In this document: piece by piece, positions 27,001 to 36,560 of the stretch | Layout: each line of letters starts with the position of its first letter | How positions within the stretch are numbered: the first letter of the stretch is position 1 | From: an uncultured bacterium | GTDB lineage: Bacteria; Cyanobacteriota; Vampirovibrionia; Gastranaerophilales; Gastranaerophilaceae | Direction: 5' to 3' | NCBI GenBank assembly: GCA_902776035.1 | Contig: CACYOO010000007.1 | Location: 1-64,000, forward strand | DNA length: 64,000 bases | Translations under genes and position numbers: made by a program | Notes under the pieces: model-generated | The model's input: the letters and a program-made list of their open reading frames with translations, nothing else | Databases searched by the model: none | What the model was told of the DNA's origin: nothing

Positions 27001-27874
27001 AAAAATTTTGTAATTTATCACATTTATCTTCAATTACATTTTGAAAAATTTTTTGTGCATCTTTTGCCGTTTTTGAATTATTCGTTAATACAATTGGTTT
27101 TTCATTTGTTAAATCTAAAAATTTATTATAAATATTTTTATCAGCACTCAAATATCCTGTTCGACTTGAACCGTTTTTATCACAGTTTATAAAGTATTTT
27201 GCATTCTTAAGAGATTTTATAAAATCAAAACAAAGAGGTGTTATCTCATCTGCATCATCAACAAAAACATACCTTATATTTTTAAAAATATCCGTACTTT
27301 TATATATATATCCAAATAATAAACTCTGTCTTAAATAATCAAAACTCCTGTAATTCAAAGTTTTTTTTAAAAATAAATCTATTGCCCTTTGTGCCTCATC
27401 ATAAAAACCTTCTTTTAAAACATTTTCCGAACGCCATTTTACATCCTCTTTTGACAGATTATTTTGAACGATTAAAGAATAACGTCTGAAAAGCTGTTGT
27501 AATAATGATTTTTTAGAATTATATCCCTCAAATTTTATATCTCTCATTATATCTTTTAGCATAAATTGAGATACTTCCAAGCCCGTCATATTGGGTAAAA
27601 TTGTAGTGCTTCCAAAGGAAATTTTATTTTCCAACAAATGCCAATTCTCTATGACGGTATTATAGATAAGTCCAAAAAATGAATGTATACGTATATTTTC
27701 TATATACGGGACATTTATTTTTTCTAAAACCTGTTCTATAAAACGTGATTTTGCAGTAGAATTATTAACCAAAACTAAAATGTCGTTTGAAGATACACCG
27801 CTATTAATAAGCTTTACGTATTCATCAACAGACATTTCAGTTTTATTTGTTGCTATTGAACCTTCAATTAGCAT
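24041..27874 (-). CDS. tandem UvrD-type SF1 helicase, N-terminal module degenerate
   Basis: The 1277-aa protein has an intact UvrD/PcrA helicase in its C-terminal half: Walker A VPGAGKTTI near residue 650, DEAQD near 843, CGDVNQAI, MTYHKSKGDEFDYVF and YVAITRAKK at the end. The first 600 residues look like a second, decayed SF1 module. They open with IEGSIATNKTE, a Walker A in which the GK glycine is Asn, and contain VFVDDADEITP like a Walker B. It probably unwinds or translocates on DNA in repair. The start overlaps the thrS stop (ATGCTAA), so the two are co-translated. Confidence 0.82.
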   Translation of the reverse strand: MLIEGSIATNKTEMSVDEYVKLINSGVSSNDILVLVNNSTAKSRFIEQVLEKINVPYIENIRIHSFFGLIYNTVIENWHLLENKISFGSTTILPNMTGLEVSQFMLKDIMRDIKFEGYNSKKSLLQQLFRRYSLIVQNNLSKEDVKWRSENVLKEGFYDEAQRAIDLFLKKTLNYRSFDYLRQSLLFGYIYKSTDIFKNIRYVFVDDADEITPLCFDFIKSLKNAKYFINCDKNGSSRTGYLSADKNIYNKFLDLTNEKPIVLTNNSKTAKDAQKIFQNVIEDKCDKLQNFSYIAPSTRAEMIDIASKQINELLNQGVKPFEISIITPVIDSMLHFVLKEKLQNANLMFLSGNEKLIQNKYVLASLIILKLNMGLKQEVTEFDLRVILSDILNIPIKYCQKILEHFSKTKEISDFDFEYEEHDKNFKNFKSLINDLKLKNMKLSEQVVKISDTLFEYKHIDKNTINKFTFFVKELQDFESVYSNDFANNIKTEVLRQIETSVISENPYSILEITEHDLVIATPQKLIDNQIRTKYQIWLDTSSPEWIKSDTGPLYNAWVFQSDWNKESYTVNDDIELSKQKTARILRKLTLCAKEHIYTYASLFDGNGVENFYGIEKYINSAEDNKEPISFNIKPRDDQKPVLDYKSGKMAISAVPGAGKTTILLALIIKLLNDGVQPENIFVMTFMESAARNFRERIKDINRENNKLPNISTIHGLALRILKENSNYERLGLNSDFEICDDSRKIAILNNLANSMQLSKKDLDEFVQAVSVFKIGKGQFPKVFNNVRLKRFNTFFTMYQEQLKNENLIDYDDMLLSSVKLLEENKDILEYYQDICHYIIEDEAQDSSSIQQRLLELLSAKYKNLIRCGDVNQAITTTFTNADVEGFKHFIKSSNSVEMNCSQRCSKDVWTLANSLVKMTTENKLYENSFYKIYMKPVKDKNPVFKNGIKSFVADNTFAEKNFVLKQIKNIFSSDNNASVGILLRNNYQVASWLELINNAGFKCISRSENLEQKAVYKTIYSIMKIVSSPFDNKCLAENYRVLAENGFYKIGYKEIIQSMKEPFVCTNADNLDDELLGFYLDVQYWLGFSSLSADELALKIGTYYHSSEIEKSNVYLISTLIKRLSDTNLSKVLEKLESLAKKPSLSGFKFFTEEDSENTDYLKGKVQVMTYHKSKGDEFDYVFLPEFTEKLLPLDFEKFEIKKNTDFMETVRELNPNYKKKTDFELKEMQISENMRLLYVAITRAKKQLTFSVARKGKSYGKDITNEPSIIFEKLL

Positions 27875-29640
27875 TTTTTTGTTTTAATTTGTTCTTTTGC
27901 CAAATTCATAAATTCGTCAAACGGCATAGTGCCTATTTCACCGACACCTCGTTGTCTAACGGATACTGTATTATTTTCAATTTCTTTATCTCCGACAACA
28001 AGGACATAAGGAACTTTATTATCTTTTAGGTTGTTTCTTATTCTGTAATTCAAACTTTCGGAACGATCATCAAGTTTTACCCTAATCATTTCTTCTCTCA
28101 TTTGTTTATAGAGTTTTTCAGCATAATCTGCGTGTTTTTCGTTTGATACAGGAACAATTGCAACTTGAGTAGGAGCAAGCCACATAGGGAATGCACCTGC
28201 AAAGTGTTCTATTAATATACCGTGAAATCTTTCCATTGAACCAAAAATTACACGGTGAAGCATAACAGGAGTTTTCAATTGTCCGTCTTTATCCTGATAT
28301 TTTATATCAAATCTTTCAGGTAAGTTGAAATCCAATTGTATTGTAGCACATTGCCAAGTTCTACCAATTGCATCTTTTACTTTGAAGTCTATCTTAGGAC
28401 CGTAGAATGCACCATCACCCTCGTTGATGTCATATTTCATTCCACGTTTATCCATTGCTTCTTTTAAGCCGGCTTCTGCTAAATTCCAATTCTCAATTGT
28501 TCCTACATAGCTTTCTGGACGAGTTGATAATTCAACTTCAAAAGACATTTTAAATATTTCCATTGTATCTGCTACAAAATCAATAATATTATTAATTTCA
28601 TCCACCAATTGTTCAGGTGTACAGAATATATGAGCATCATCTTGAGTAAAACCTTGAACACGTGTTAAGCCAGACAATGCACCTGATTTTTCTTTTCTGT
28701 ATACAGTTCCTAACTCTGCCATTCTTAACGGTAATGAACGGTATGAATGTCTTTGTGATTGATAAATTAATATATGGAACGGACAGTTCATTGGTTTTAC
28801 AATGTATTGTTCATCTTCTTCGTTATCTTTTTGAATGAAGAACATATTTTCCTTGTAGTGGTCAATGTGTCCTGATATTTCCCATAATTTTGATTTTGCA
28901 AGCTGCGGAGTTTGAACTATCACATATCCCCTTTTTCTATGTTCTGTCCTCCAATAATTTTCGATTTCTTCTCTTACCGTATACAAGTTAGGATGCCATA
29001 AAACAAGACCTCCGCCTATTTCATCACGAATAGAGAATAAATCAAGTTGAGTTGCAAGTTTTCTGTGATCACGTTTTGCAGCTTCTTCTAACATATTCAG
29101 ATAATCAGCTAATTCTTCTTTTGTCCAAAATGCAGTTGCATAAATTCTTTGAAGCATTTTATTTTTTTCGTTACCTCTCCAATATGCACCTGCAAGTTTT
29201 AATAATTTTATTGCGTTACCTTTTATATAGCTTGTGTTAGGAACGTGAGGCCCTGCACAAAGGTCATTAAATAAAACATTTCCATCTTTATCTTTTGTTA
29301 AATATAAAGTTGGATTATCGTTTTTATGTTCTTCAAGTAATTCTGCTTTATATATTTCACCTTGTGCCTTAAATTCAGCTACTTTTGCATCTACATCTTC
29401 TACAAAAACTTTTTCAAAAGTAAGATTTTGCTTTAAAATTTCTTTCATCTTATCTTCAATTTTTTGTAAATCTTCTTCCGTAAAAGTATGGTCATCTAAA
29501 TCAAAATCATAGTAAAAACCATCATCTGTAGCAGGCCCGATTGCAAGTTTTGCATTAGGAAACAGAGTTTGTACAGCTTGTGCCATTATGTGAGATGCTG
29601 AATGTCTGAGTGTTCTCAGTGTTTCTTCGTTCTTTTCCAT
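27868..29640 (-). CDS. thrS: threonyl-tRNA synthetase without TGS domain
   Basis: The 590-aa class II synthetase begins directly with the N2 editing domain (LRHSASHIMAQAV, with its HxxxH) and lacks the about 60-residue TGS domain of the E. coli enzyme (642 aa). The catalytic core has MNCPFH (zinc Cys), RMAELGTVYRKEKSGAL (motif 2) and a motif 3 region, followed by the anticodon domain. Short forms without TGS are common in Cyanobacteria. AAAGGA precedes the ATG, with TATAAT just upstream. No T-box structure is visible in the leader. Confidence 0.96.
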   Translation of the reverse strand: MEKNEETLRTLRHSASHIMAQAVQTLFPNAKLAIGPATDDGFYYDFDLDDHTFTEEDLQKIEDKMKEILKQNLTFEKVFVEDVDAKVAEFKAQGEIYKAELLEEHKNDNPTLYLTKDKDGNVLFNDLCAGPHVPNTSYIKGNAIKLLKLAGAYWRGNEKNKMLQRIYATAFWTKEELADYLNMLEEAAKRDHRKLATQLDLFSIRDEIGGGLVLWHPNLYTVREEIENYWRTEHRKRGYVIVQTPQLAKSKLWEISGHIDHYKENMFFIQKDNEEDEQYIVKPMNCPFHILIYQSQRHSYRSLPLRMAELGTVYRKEKSGALSGLTRVQGFTQDDAHIFCTPEQLVDEINNIIDFVADTMEIFKMSFEVELSTRPESYVGTIENWNLAEAGLKEAMDKRGMKYDINEGDGAFYGPKIDFKVKDAIGRTWQCATIQLDFNLPERFDIKYQDKDGQLKTPVMLHRVIFGSMERFHGILIEHFAGAFPMWLAPTQVAIVPVSNEKHADYAEKLYKQMREEMIRVKLDDRSESLNYRIRNNLKDNKVPYVLVVGDKEIENNTVSVRQRGVGEIGTMPFDEFMNLAKEQIKTKKC

Positions 29641-30015
29641 ATAAAAAATCCTTTCATTATAATGTATTAATTAATAATTAATATAGCACTTAAATTTTAA
29701 TTACACAACAATATTTAAATGATATTACTGTAAAATTCTGCTGTTCCTGATATTTTGATATTATAGTTATATGCTAATACGTTAATTAGCTTTAAAAATA
29801 ATTTCTATAAGAGGAATTTTTTATGGTTCAAGATTTTAGATGAATTACTTATATGAATAGTACAAATGTGCTTGCTTGTTTTGAGCAAGTGAACCAAAAT
29901 CGAATGGTAGCAATATGAATCGCCAATCCAAGACATTGTTAGCTAAGCATTTCATACAAATATTATAAAAATCTCATCACTTACATTTAGTTCAAACATT
30001 GTATGATATTGATGT
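29641..30015. other. 375-base intergenic region between uvrA and thrS
   Basis: I see no gene here. It holds the thrS promoter at the left end, a CTTGCT/AGCAAG hairpin at 29871-29889 without a T-run, and an isolated ribosome-site-like AGAGGAA before a six-codon frame at 29823. A small RNA cannot be excluded, but no known family is recognisable. Confidence 0.4.
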
Positions 30016-32850
30016 TTACTTAATATTTAGATATTTTTTTAAGTATTGTCCTGTGTATGAGTTTGGACAGTTTGCAATTTCTTTTGGTGTACCTGTAGCA
30101 ACAACAGTTCCTCCGCCATTACCGCCTTCGGGCCCTAAATCAATTATATAATCCGCAATTTTTATCAAATCCATATTGTGTTCGATTATCAAAATAGTAT
30201 TTCCGTTATCAGCCAATTTCTGTATTATTTGAATTAATTTGTCCAAATCAGCCCAATGTAAGCCTACAGATGGTTCATCCATTAGATATAAAGTCTTTCC
30301 TGTTGCTTTTTTATTTAGTTCGGATGCAAGTTTTATTCTCTGTGCCTCACCGCCTGAAAGAGTTGTAGAACTCTGTCCTAATTTTATATAGTCTAAACCA
30401 ACATCATAAAGTGTCTGTAATCGTTTTTTAATTGCAGGTATTCCGTCAAAAAATTCTAATGCCTCACCTACACTCATTTCAAGAACGTCAGATATGGATT
30501 TACCTTTATACTTTACTTCAAGTGTTTCATGATTATATCTTTTTCCTTTACAAACATCACATTTTACATAGACATCGGATAAAAAGTTCATCTCTATTTT
30601 CATCAATCCGTCGCCTTTACACGCCTCACATCTTCCGCCCTTTACATTGAAACTAAACTGTCCTTGATTATAACCACGAACTTTTGCTTCATTAGTTTTT
30701 GCAAATAGGGCTCTTATATGCGTAAATACGTCTGTATATGTTGCAGGATTAGAACGAGGTGTTCTGCCGATTGGTGATTGGTCAATATTTATGACTTTAT
30801 CTATATTTTCAAAACCTTTAATATCTTTTATACCTTGCGGTTTTGGTTTGTTTTTAAGCAGTTTATGGATTGCAAATTCATACAATACATCTTGCATAAG
30901 TGTAGATTTACCTGAGCCGGAAACACCTGTTAAAACTACTATTTTACCTAGTGGTATGTCAACATTAATGTTTTTTAAGTTATTTTTTGTTGCTCCCTCT
31001 ATTATCAGGTGATGTCCATTGCCTTCTCTTGTTTTTTTAGGGATAGGAATATACCTTTCACCGCTTAAGTATTTGCCTGTTATTGAGGCATCTTCATTTA
31101 TAATGTCATCTATAGAACCTTGTGCAATTATTCTTCCTCCGTATGCTCCGGCTTTTGGCCCTATGTCAACAATGTAATCAGCTTGTCTGATTGTATCTTC
31201 ATCATGCTCTACTACGATTAAAGTATTACCTAAATTTCTTAGTTTTAAAAGTGTTTTAATTAATCTGTCATTATCTCGTTGATGAAGTCCAATTGAAGGT
31301 TCATCCAAAACATATAAAACACCTGAAAGACCACTTCCGATTTGTGTCGCAAGTCGTATTCTCTGTGCTTCTCCACCTGATAAAGTACCTGCCATTCTGG
31401 CTAAATCTAAATATCCTAAACCGACATCTTTTAGGAAATTTAATCTTGCATGTACTTCATCTAAAATTTGCTTTGCAATTTGTAGCTTATAATCGGATAA
31501 TTCTAAATATAATGTTTCTATAAAAGAAATCGCATCTTCAACAGATAATTTTGTAAATTCATAAATGTTTTTATCTCCGACCGTAACTGCAAGAGGAAAC
31601 GGTTTAAGTCGTGCTCCACCACATTTTTTACATGGCTTGGTTATCATATATTTTTCAATTTCTTCCTGCCAATAATCTGCTGATGTATCATGATATTTTT
31701 TTTCTAAATACGGAATAACTCCGACATATTTTGTATACCTGCTTTCGTATCTGTTTGTTCCAAATTGCTTAACGGTAATTTTAATAACATCTTCTGAACC
31801 ATATAAAATAACGTTTTTATCTTTTTCAGGTAAATCTTTGAAAGGTATGTTCATGTCAATTCCAAAATGTTTACATACAGAAAATAATAAATCCTTGTAA
31901 TAATCGGTTGAAGATTTTGCCCATGGATAAATTGCACCGTCATTAATTGATAATGTATCATCAGGTACGACTAAATCTGCATCTACAATAAAATCTGCAC
32001 CTAAGCCAGAACAATCTTCACAAGCTCCGTATGGACTGTTAAAACTGAATGTACGAGGTGCAAGTTCTTCGAAGCTTAAATTACAATGTTCACAGGCAAA
32101 CTTTTCAGAATATGTAATGTCTTCATTCGTTTCAGCATTATTTACTATGACTATTCCGTTTGCGGCTTTTAGTGCTATTGAAATACTATCTGTCAATCTT
32201 GATTGTATTGAAGGTTTTATAACAAGTCTATCTACAACAACAGATATATCATGCTTTTTAGTTTTTGTAAGTTCTATTTCATCTTCATCTAAACTGAATA
32301 TTTCACCGTCAATTTTTACTCTTACAAATCCCTCTTGCTGTAAGCCGCTTAATAGGTTTTTATATTCTCCTTTTTTACCTTTAACTACAGGAGCTAAAAG
32401 TTGAATTTTAGTACCTTCTTTCATTTTTAATATAGAATTTACAATTTCATCAATAGATTGCGGCTTTATTTCACGTCCGCATTTTGGACAATGAGGTGTA
32501 CCTATACGAGCATATAAAAGTCGTAAGTAATCATAAATTTCAGTTACTGTTCCGACAGTTGAACGAGGATTATTGCTGGTAGTCTTTTGGTCAATCGAAA
32601 TAGCTGGGGAAAGACCGTCAATACTTTCAACATTTGGTTTATCCATTTGTCCTAAAAATTGGCGAGCATATACAGATAAGCTTTCAACATAACGTCTTTG
32701 ACCTTCTGCAAAAATTGTATCAAAAGCAAGAGAACTTTTTCCTGAACCGGATACTCCGGTGAATACTACAAGTTCATCTTTAGGTATTTCTAAAGACACA
32801 TCTTGTAGGTTATTCTCTTTTGCATGTTTTACTATAATCTTATCTGTCAT
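30016..32850 (-). CDS. uvrA: excinuclease ABC subunit A
   Basis: The 944-aa protein is full-length UvrA with two ABC ATPase halves. Walker A is [14 protein letters not shown] near residue 32 and [10 protein letters not shown] near 645; two LSGGEAQRI signatures and the CPKCG and [15 protein letters not shown] zinc fingers are present. It is the damage sensor of nucleotide excision repair. There is no Shine-Dalgarno site. Instead a TGCTAAAAT extended -10 box ends six bases before the ATG, so the mRNA is predicted to be leaderless. Confidence 0.97.
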   Translation of the reverse strand: MTDKIIVKHAKENNLQDVSLEIPKDELVVFTGVSGSGKSSLAFDTIFAEGQRRYVESLSVYARQFLGQMDKPNVESIDGLSPAISIDQKTTSNNPRSTVGTVTEIYDYLRLLYARIGTPHCPKCGREIKPQSIDEIVNSILKMKEGTKIQLLAPVVKGKKGEYKNLLSGLQQEGFVRVKIDGEIFSLDEDEIELTKTKKHDISVVVDRLVIKPSIQSRLTDSISIALKAANGIVIVNNAETNEDITYSEKFACEHCNLSFEELAPRTFSFNSPYGACEDCSGLGADFIVDADLVVPDDTLSINDGAIYPWAKSSTDYYKDLLFSVCKHFGIDMNIPFKDLPEKDKNVILYGSEDVIKITVKQFGTNRYESRYTKYVGVIPYLEKKYHDTSADYWQEEIEKYMITKPCKKCGGARLKPFPLAVTVGDKNIYEFTKLSVEDAISFIETLYLELSDYKLQIAKQILDEVHARLNFLKDVGLGYLDLARMAGTLSGGEAQRIRLATQIGSGLSGVLYVLDEPSIGLHQRDNDRLIKTLLKLRNLGNTLIVVEHDEDTIRQADYIVDIGPKAGAYGGRIIAQGSIDDIINEDASITGKYLSGERYIPIPKKTREGNGHHLIIEGATKNNLKNINVDIPLGKIVVLTGVSGSGKSTLMQDVLYEFAIHKLLKNKPKPQGIKDIKGFENIDKVINIDQSPIGRTPRSNPATYTDVFTHIRALFAKTNEAKVRGYNQGQFSFNVKGGRCEACKGDGLMKIEMNFLSDVYVKCDVCKGKRYNHETLEVKYKGKSISDVLEMSVGEALEFFDGIPAIKKRLQTLYDVGLDYIKLGQSSTTLSGGEAQRIKLASELNKKATGKTLYLMDEPSVGLHWADLDKLIQIIQKLADNGNTILIIEHNMDLIKIADYIIDLGPEGGNGGGTVVATGTPKEIANCPNSYTGQYLKKYLNIK

Positions 32851-32856
32851 ATAAAT

Positions 32857-32867
32857 ATTTTAGCATA
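32857..32867 (-). promoter_or_regulatory. extended -10 promoter of uvrA (leaderless)
   Basis: On the minus strand TG-C-TAAAAT ends six bases before the uvrA ATG. No convincing -35 is seen; the extended -10 compensates. The same TGCTAAAAT word stands before rel. Confidence 0.5.
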
Positions 32868-32983
32868 CAAAATATATTATTTTCTATGTTACAAATTATG
32901 TTACAAAGGTCTGGAATAAGGCAATATTTTTGCTTCACATGTTTTATGTAGTTATCAAAGTATGTAAAACCCAGAGGTATTCC

Positions 32984-35350
32984 GTGAATATTAGTTCTAT
33001 TACTTCAGCAAATGTAGTTAACTTCCAACAAGCAAGAAACATTAAAAGACCAACATTTAAAAATGCAACTGATGTAATAGAAATTTCAAAAAATAGAATT
33101 GGTATTGAACGTCAAGGTAAAAACCTTCATGTTTCATTTACAGGTAATTTTAAAAACCCTGTAGATGCAGGTATTCAATTTAAAATTGCCGGTGTAACTC
33201 GTCATCAAAAAGGTATGGCAGGTGCTCATGCAGCAGCTTCTGATGATAATTTGGTTAAACTTGCAAAATCTAATTGGAAAGACGGACAACAATTAGATTA
33301 TTCTTATGACGAATATAATAAAGTTCTTACATTAAAAGACTCTCAATTCGGTGAAATTGGAACTGTTCCTGCTCCTGTAACAGAAAAATTTATGGAAATC
33401 ATTAATTCTGATAAAGAAAATTATAAATTTGAATTATCAGGAATTACAGGTGGTGTAACATCTGATTTTCCTATTATTGCTGCAAAAGCAAGTTTAAAAT
33501 ATACAGGTGATGATGATAAAAAAAGAGAAGAAGCAAGAGTTAAATTTAATGAAATTCTTGATTCAAATGACAGTAAAGTTTCATCATCAGTTACTCCTTA
33601 CCAAATCAATCTTTCTCCAAAACAAGTATTAGAAACAATTTTTGATGTTGAAGGAAAAAGAAACGGTTTAGGTGAAGTTAGAAAAATTAAAGATGCCGTT
33701 GATACAATAGTAAAAGAATTGAATAATCCTGAAAATAAAAATATTTTAGTTTTAGGTCATTGCTCACCTGACGGAGATACAATCGGCAGTGTTATCGGTA
33801 TGACAACAGCATTGAAAGGTGCTTATCCGGAAAGAACAATTGATGCTTCAATTGATGATGATATTCCTAATTCATTCGTACATGTTCCGGGTGTTGAAGA
33901 CATAAAAAGACCTTACAATGCAAAAGCTGTTGCATCTGTAACTAAAAATATTGAAATGCTTGAAAAAAGTTCTAATCCGGAAGCTAAAAAACAAATTGAA
34001 ACTTTAAATAAAGAATTAGTAAGATTACAAGATAAATCAAAAATGTTTGATCCTGATACAGTTGACGGAAAAACAGCTAAAAAATATGATTTAGTTATAA
34101 TGCTTGATACTCCTACATCAGGTCGTTCAAGCAGAGCATTTAAACCATATTTTGAAAATGCGGGAAAAACAATTTTTATTGACCATCATCCTTTAAAACA
34201 AGCTGAATGGGCAGATGCAAAATCAAAATTAGGTTTCGATATTCAAAAAACTATTAATGATAAATTGGCTTTAGTAGCTGATTCTGTTCCTGCTGCAACT
34301 CAAATAGTTACTGCTGTTTGCGATAAGGCAGGTATGTTAGGTAAGATGTTTGAATCTTCAAAGGAAAATGCAAGAAAATTTGTTGCAGGTATTATTGCAG
34401 GTACACAAACTGATACTTGTGCATATAAAAACCAAGCTAATTACAGTCCTAGCGAAGCAAAATTACCTCGTTCACAAAAAGCAAACTATTATCCTGAAGG
34501 AATGTCTGAATGGTTAATAGAAAAATTAAACAGTGATATTGATGAAAAATGGATGAGAGAAAATCTTTTCTATGAATTACCAAATCAACCATTAACAAAT
34601 AATTTAGGTCCAAAGGATGCTGTATTAATGATGGCATTAAGAGGTCGTGAAATGTACCCTGAAATCGGTTTAGGTATGATGAGAGTTAATTATGCTGTAA
34701 TGGAAAACATTTTACAAGAAGCTAAAAAACAAGATAAAAATGTTCAAATGACAGATGTATATAATTCATTTAAAAATTCTGAAGTTATGTCTGCATTGAA
34801 AGCTGATCCTAAATTCAGCAAATCTAATCCTAATCCTGTAACATATTCTGAAAAAGCAGCTGAAACATATCGTTCTCAATGGGATAGTGATAGAGTTGCA
34901 GTATTTATGGCTCAAAACCAAGTTGAAGGTTCAATAAACAAGTTCTCTCAAATTGCAGATAAAAATATGATTAGTTTCTCATTCCGTTCAGGTGGAGAAA
35001 CAAATGCTGCACAAGTTCTTGCAACAGTATTCGGTGGCGGTGGACACGCAGCAGCAGCCGGTGCTAACTTATCAATGAAGGGCTTAGATTTTAAATCTAA
35101 ATTAACTGTAAAAGTTGACGGAGTAGTTGCTGATGCTAAAACTATTTATGATGCAGCAAATAATAACGTAAATGTTTCTAACAACAATAAAATCAATTTC
35201 AAAGATAAAGCAAAAATGATGAAGAAAATTGAAATTGAAATGTCTAAAGACGGTACAGGCAGAACATGTTCTGAATTAATTAAAGATGTTTTAACTGAAA
35301 TGAGAGCTGCACAACCTGCACCTCAAAGAACATACGGTAAAAGAGCATAA
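32984..35350 (+). CDS. large DHH-family phosphoesterase with novel N-terminal region
   Basis: I place the start at GTG 32984, where AGAGG lies six bases upstream; the longer TTG-started frame from 32930 has no ribosome site. The 788-aa product has a DHH/NrnA-like core. It includes GHCSPDGDTIGS (His259), LDTPTSGRS, IDHHP (Asp400), AGTQTDTCAY and the DHHA1 motif GGGGHAAAAGA (His688). Such enzymes degrade nano-RNA, pAp or cyclic dinucleotides with manganese. The first about 245 residues match no family I know and include VSFTGN. A c-di-AMP/pApA link to CdaA in this window is possible but speculative. The phage cluster ends 6 bases after its stop. Confidence 0.8.
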   Translation: MNISSITSANVVNFQQARNIKRPTFKNATDVIEISKNRIGIERQGKNLHVSFTGNFKNPVDAGIQFKIAGVTRHQKGMAGAHAAASDDNLVKLAKSNWKDGQQLDYSYDEYNKVLTLKDSQFGEIGTVPAPVTEKFMEIINSDKENYKFELSGITGGVTSDFPIIAAKASLKYTGDDDKKREEARVKFNEILDSNDSKVSSSVTPYQINLSPKQVLETIFDVEGKRNGLGEVRKIKDAVDTIVKELNNPENKNILVLGHCSPDGDTIGSVIGMTTALKGAYPERTIDASIDDDIPNSFVHVPGVEDIKRPYNAKAVASVTKNIEMLEKSSNPEAKKQIETLNKELVRLQDKSKMFDPDTVDGKTAKKYDLVIMLDTPTSGRSSRAFKPYFENAGKTIFIDHHPLKQAEWADAKSKLGFDIQKTINDKLALVADSVPAATQIVTAVCDKAGMLGKMFESSKENARKFVAGIIAGTQTDTCAYKNQANYSPSEAKLPRSQKANYYPEGMSEWLIEKLNSDIDEKWMRENLFYELPNQPLTNNLGPKDAVLMMALRGREMYPEIGLGMMRVNYAVMENILQEAKKQDKNVQMTDVYNSFKNSEVMSALKADPKFSKSNPNPVTYSEKAAETYRSQWDSDRVAVFMAQNQVEGSINKFSQIADKNMISFSFRSGGETNAAQVLATVFGGGGHAAAAGANLSMKGLDFKSKLTVKVDGVVADAKTIYDAANNNVNVSNNNKINFKDKAKMMKKIEIEMSKDGTGRTCSELIKDVLTEMRAAQPAPQRTYGKRA

Positions 35351-35356
35351 TATCTT

Positions 35357-36535
35357 TTATTTCAATGTAAAATCGTCATTTTCAAAGGCATATTGACGCA
35401 TAAAGTATTTTTTTGAAAATCTTACTCCTGCGGAATAAAGTTTTAAATCTCTTTCGGCGGTATCTTTATCAGCTTTTTCTTCTTCAAAAAGTATGAATTT
35501 TGGTACAATAGTATTTTGAAAATTAATATCATTTATATATCTTATAAGTTCATTAATTGTTTTTTCAACAAGACGTGTATCAGATTCTATAATATCATAT
35601 CTTACCAGATTATGAGTGTTTGCTGCTGCATAACTTCCGATATTTCCGACATCTGTTGTCAGAGTTTGTCCTAAAATAGATTTTGCGATATTTTTTTCAC
35701 ATTTTTCAATCAAGCTTGCATAAATATCTGTAGATTGAGTTGTTCCTGTTCCAATTACATCAATAGTGCTGTCATTTGGTATTACTGCAACTACATCTTG
35801 TACTGCTTGTACAAGTGTATTGAGAAGCCCTTTTCTTTCGCTATCGCTCATACTTTTTTCATATTTACCCACCATAAAAGGCATTCCGTATTTTTCGGTA
35901 AATTTTACCCAAAATTCCATTCCACCGTTTATAAATGCAGCATTCCAGAAACATCTGCTTAATATTGCCTGACCATAAGGATTGTTGTATGTTGGTTTAT
36001 TTCTTGGGACTAAAAATTTATAAGGGTAATCATTTATTTTTATGCCATCTCTGAAATCTTTATGTTTAAACCTTAAATTTTTATCTCTATCATAGAAAAA
36101 CCAATCTTGCGGCTTTGCTGTAATAGTTTCAGGTACAATGTTTCCATTATCATCTTTCCAATTAATTTCAAGAACATTATAACCGAATAATGGTGTATCT
36201 AAGATGTTTTCTATTAATGTATAAATATCAATATTATTAAAAATATTATTATAAAATTCAATTGTTTTATCATCAATACCTGTGCATTTAAGTTTCCATA
36301 ATTTCTTTAATGTTCCCGATTTTCTGCTATCTATACAAGTTCCTATTTGATAATGATTGGTTAAATCTTGTAAGACACTTATTTTCTTTCCTGCTTTTCT
36401 TAATATGATATCAGGGTTTGGAAGCCGGTCAATACAAGAAATCATTCCTTCAACATTTTTTGAAGTTACAAGTTCTTCAAAATAGTTGTTTGTATTTTTT
36501 CTAGGTTTTAAAAATTCAATATATTTGTTTAACAT
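35357..36535 (-). CDS. phage portal protein, Mu gp29-like (DUF935)
   Basis: The 392-aa DUF935 protein has the characteristic core IENILDTPLFGYNVLEINW and the C-terminal LGQTLTTDVGNIGSYAAANTH pattern. Mu gp29 has 512 residues, and this one stops soon after the GVRFSKKYFMRQ segment, so about 50-100 C-terminal residues may be missing. The portal ring is the DNA gate of the capsid. It is the last gene of the cluster; its stop is six bases from the stop of the bacterial DHH gene, so the phage sequence ends abruptly here. Confidence 0.85.
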   Translation of the reverse strand: MLNKYIEFLKPRKNTNNYFEELVTSKNVEGMISCIDRLPNPDIILRKAGKKISVLQDLTNHYQIGTCIDSRKSGTLKKLWKLKCTGIDDKTIEFYNNIFNNIDIYTLIENILDTPLFGYNVLEINWKDDNGNIVPETITAKPQDWFFYDRDKNLRFKHKDFRDGIKINDYPYKFLVPRNKPTYNNPYGQAILSRCFWNAAFINGGMEFWVKFTEKYGMPFMVGKYEKSMSDSERKGLLNTLVQAVQDVVAVIPNDSTIDVIGTGTTQSTDIYASLIEKCEKNIAKSILGQTLTTDVGNIGSYAAANTHNLVRYDIIESDTRLVEKTINELIRYINDINFQNTIVPKFILFEEEKADKDTAERDLKLYSAGVRFSKKYFMRQYAFENDDFTLK

Positions 36536-36560
36536 AAAATGCTCCTTTCCGTTAATATAT

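Noticed and set aside
29641-29760. Possible T-box leader before thrS
   Set aside because: No stem I, specifier loop, T-box sequence or terminator/antiterminator pair can be seen. The leader is only a -10 box and a ribosome site.
29823-29843. Six-codon frame behind a good AGAGGAA site
   Set aside because: No gene follows on the plus strand that it could lead, and uvrA and thrS lie on the other strand.
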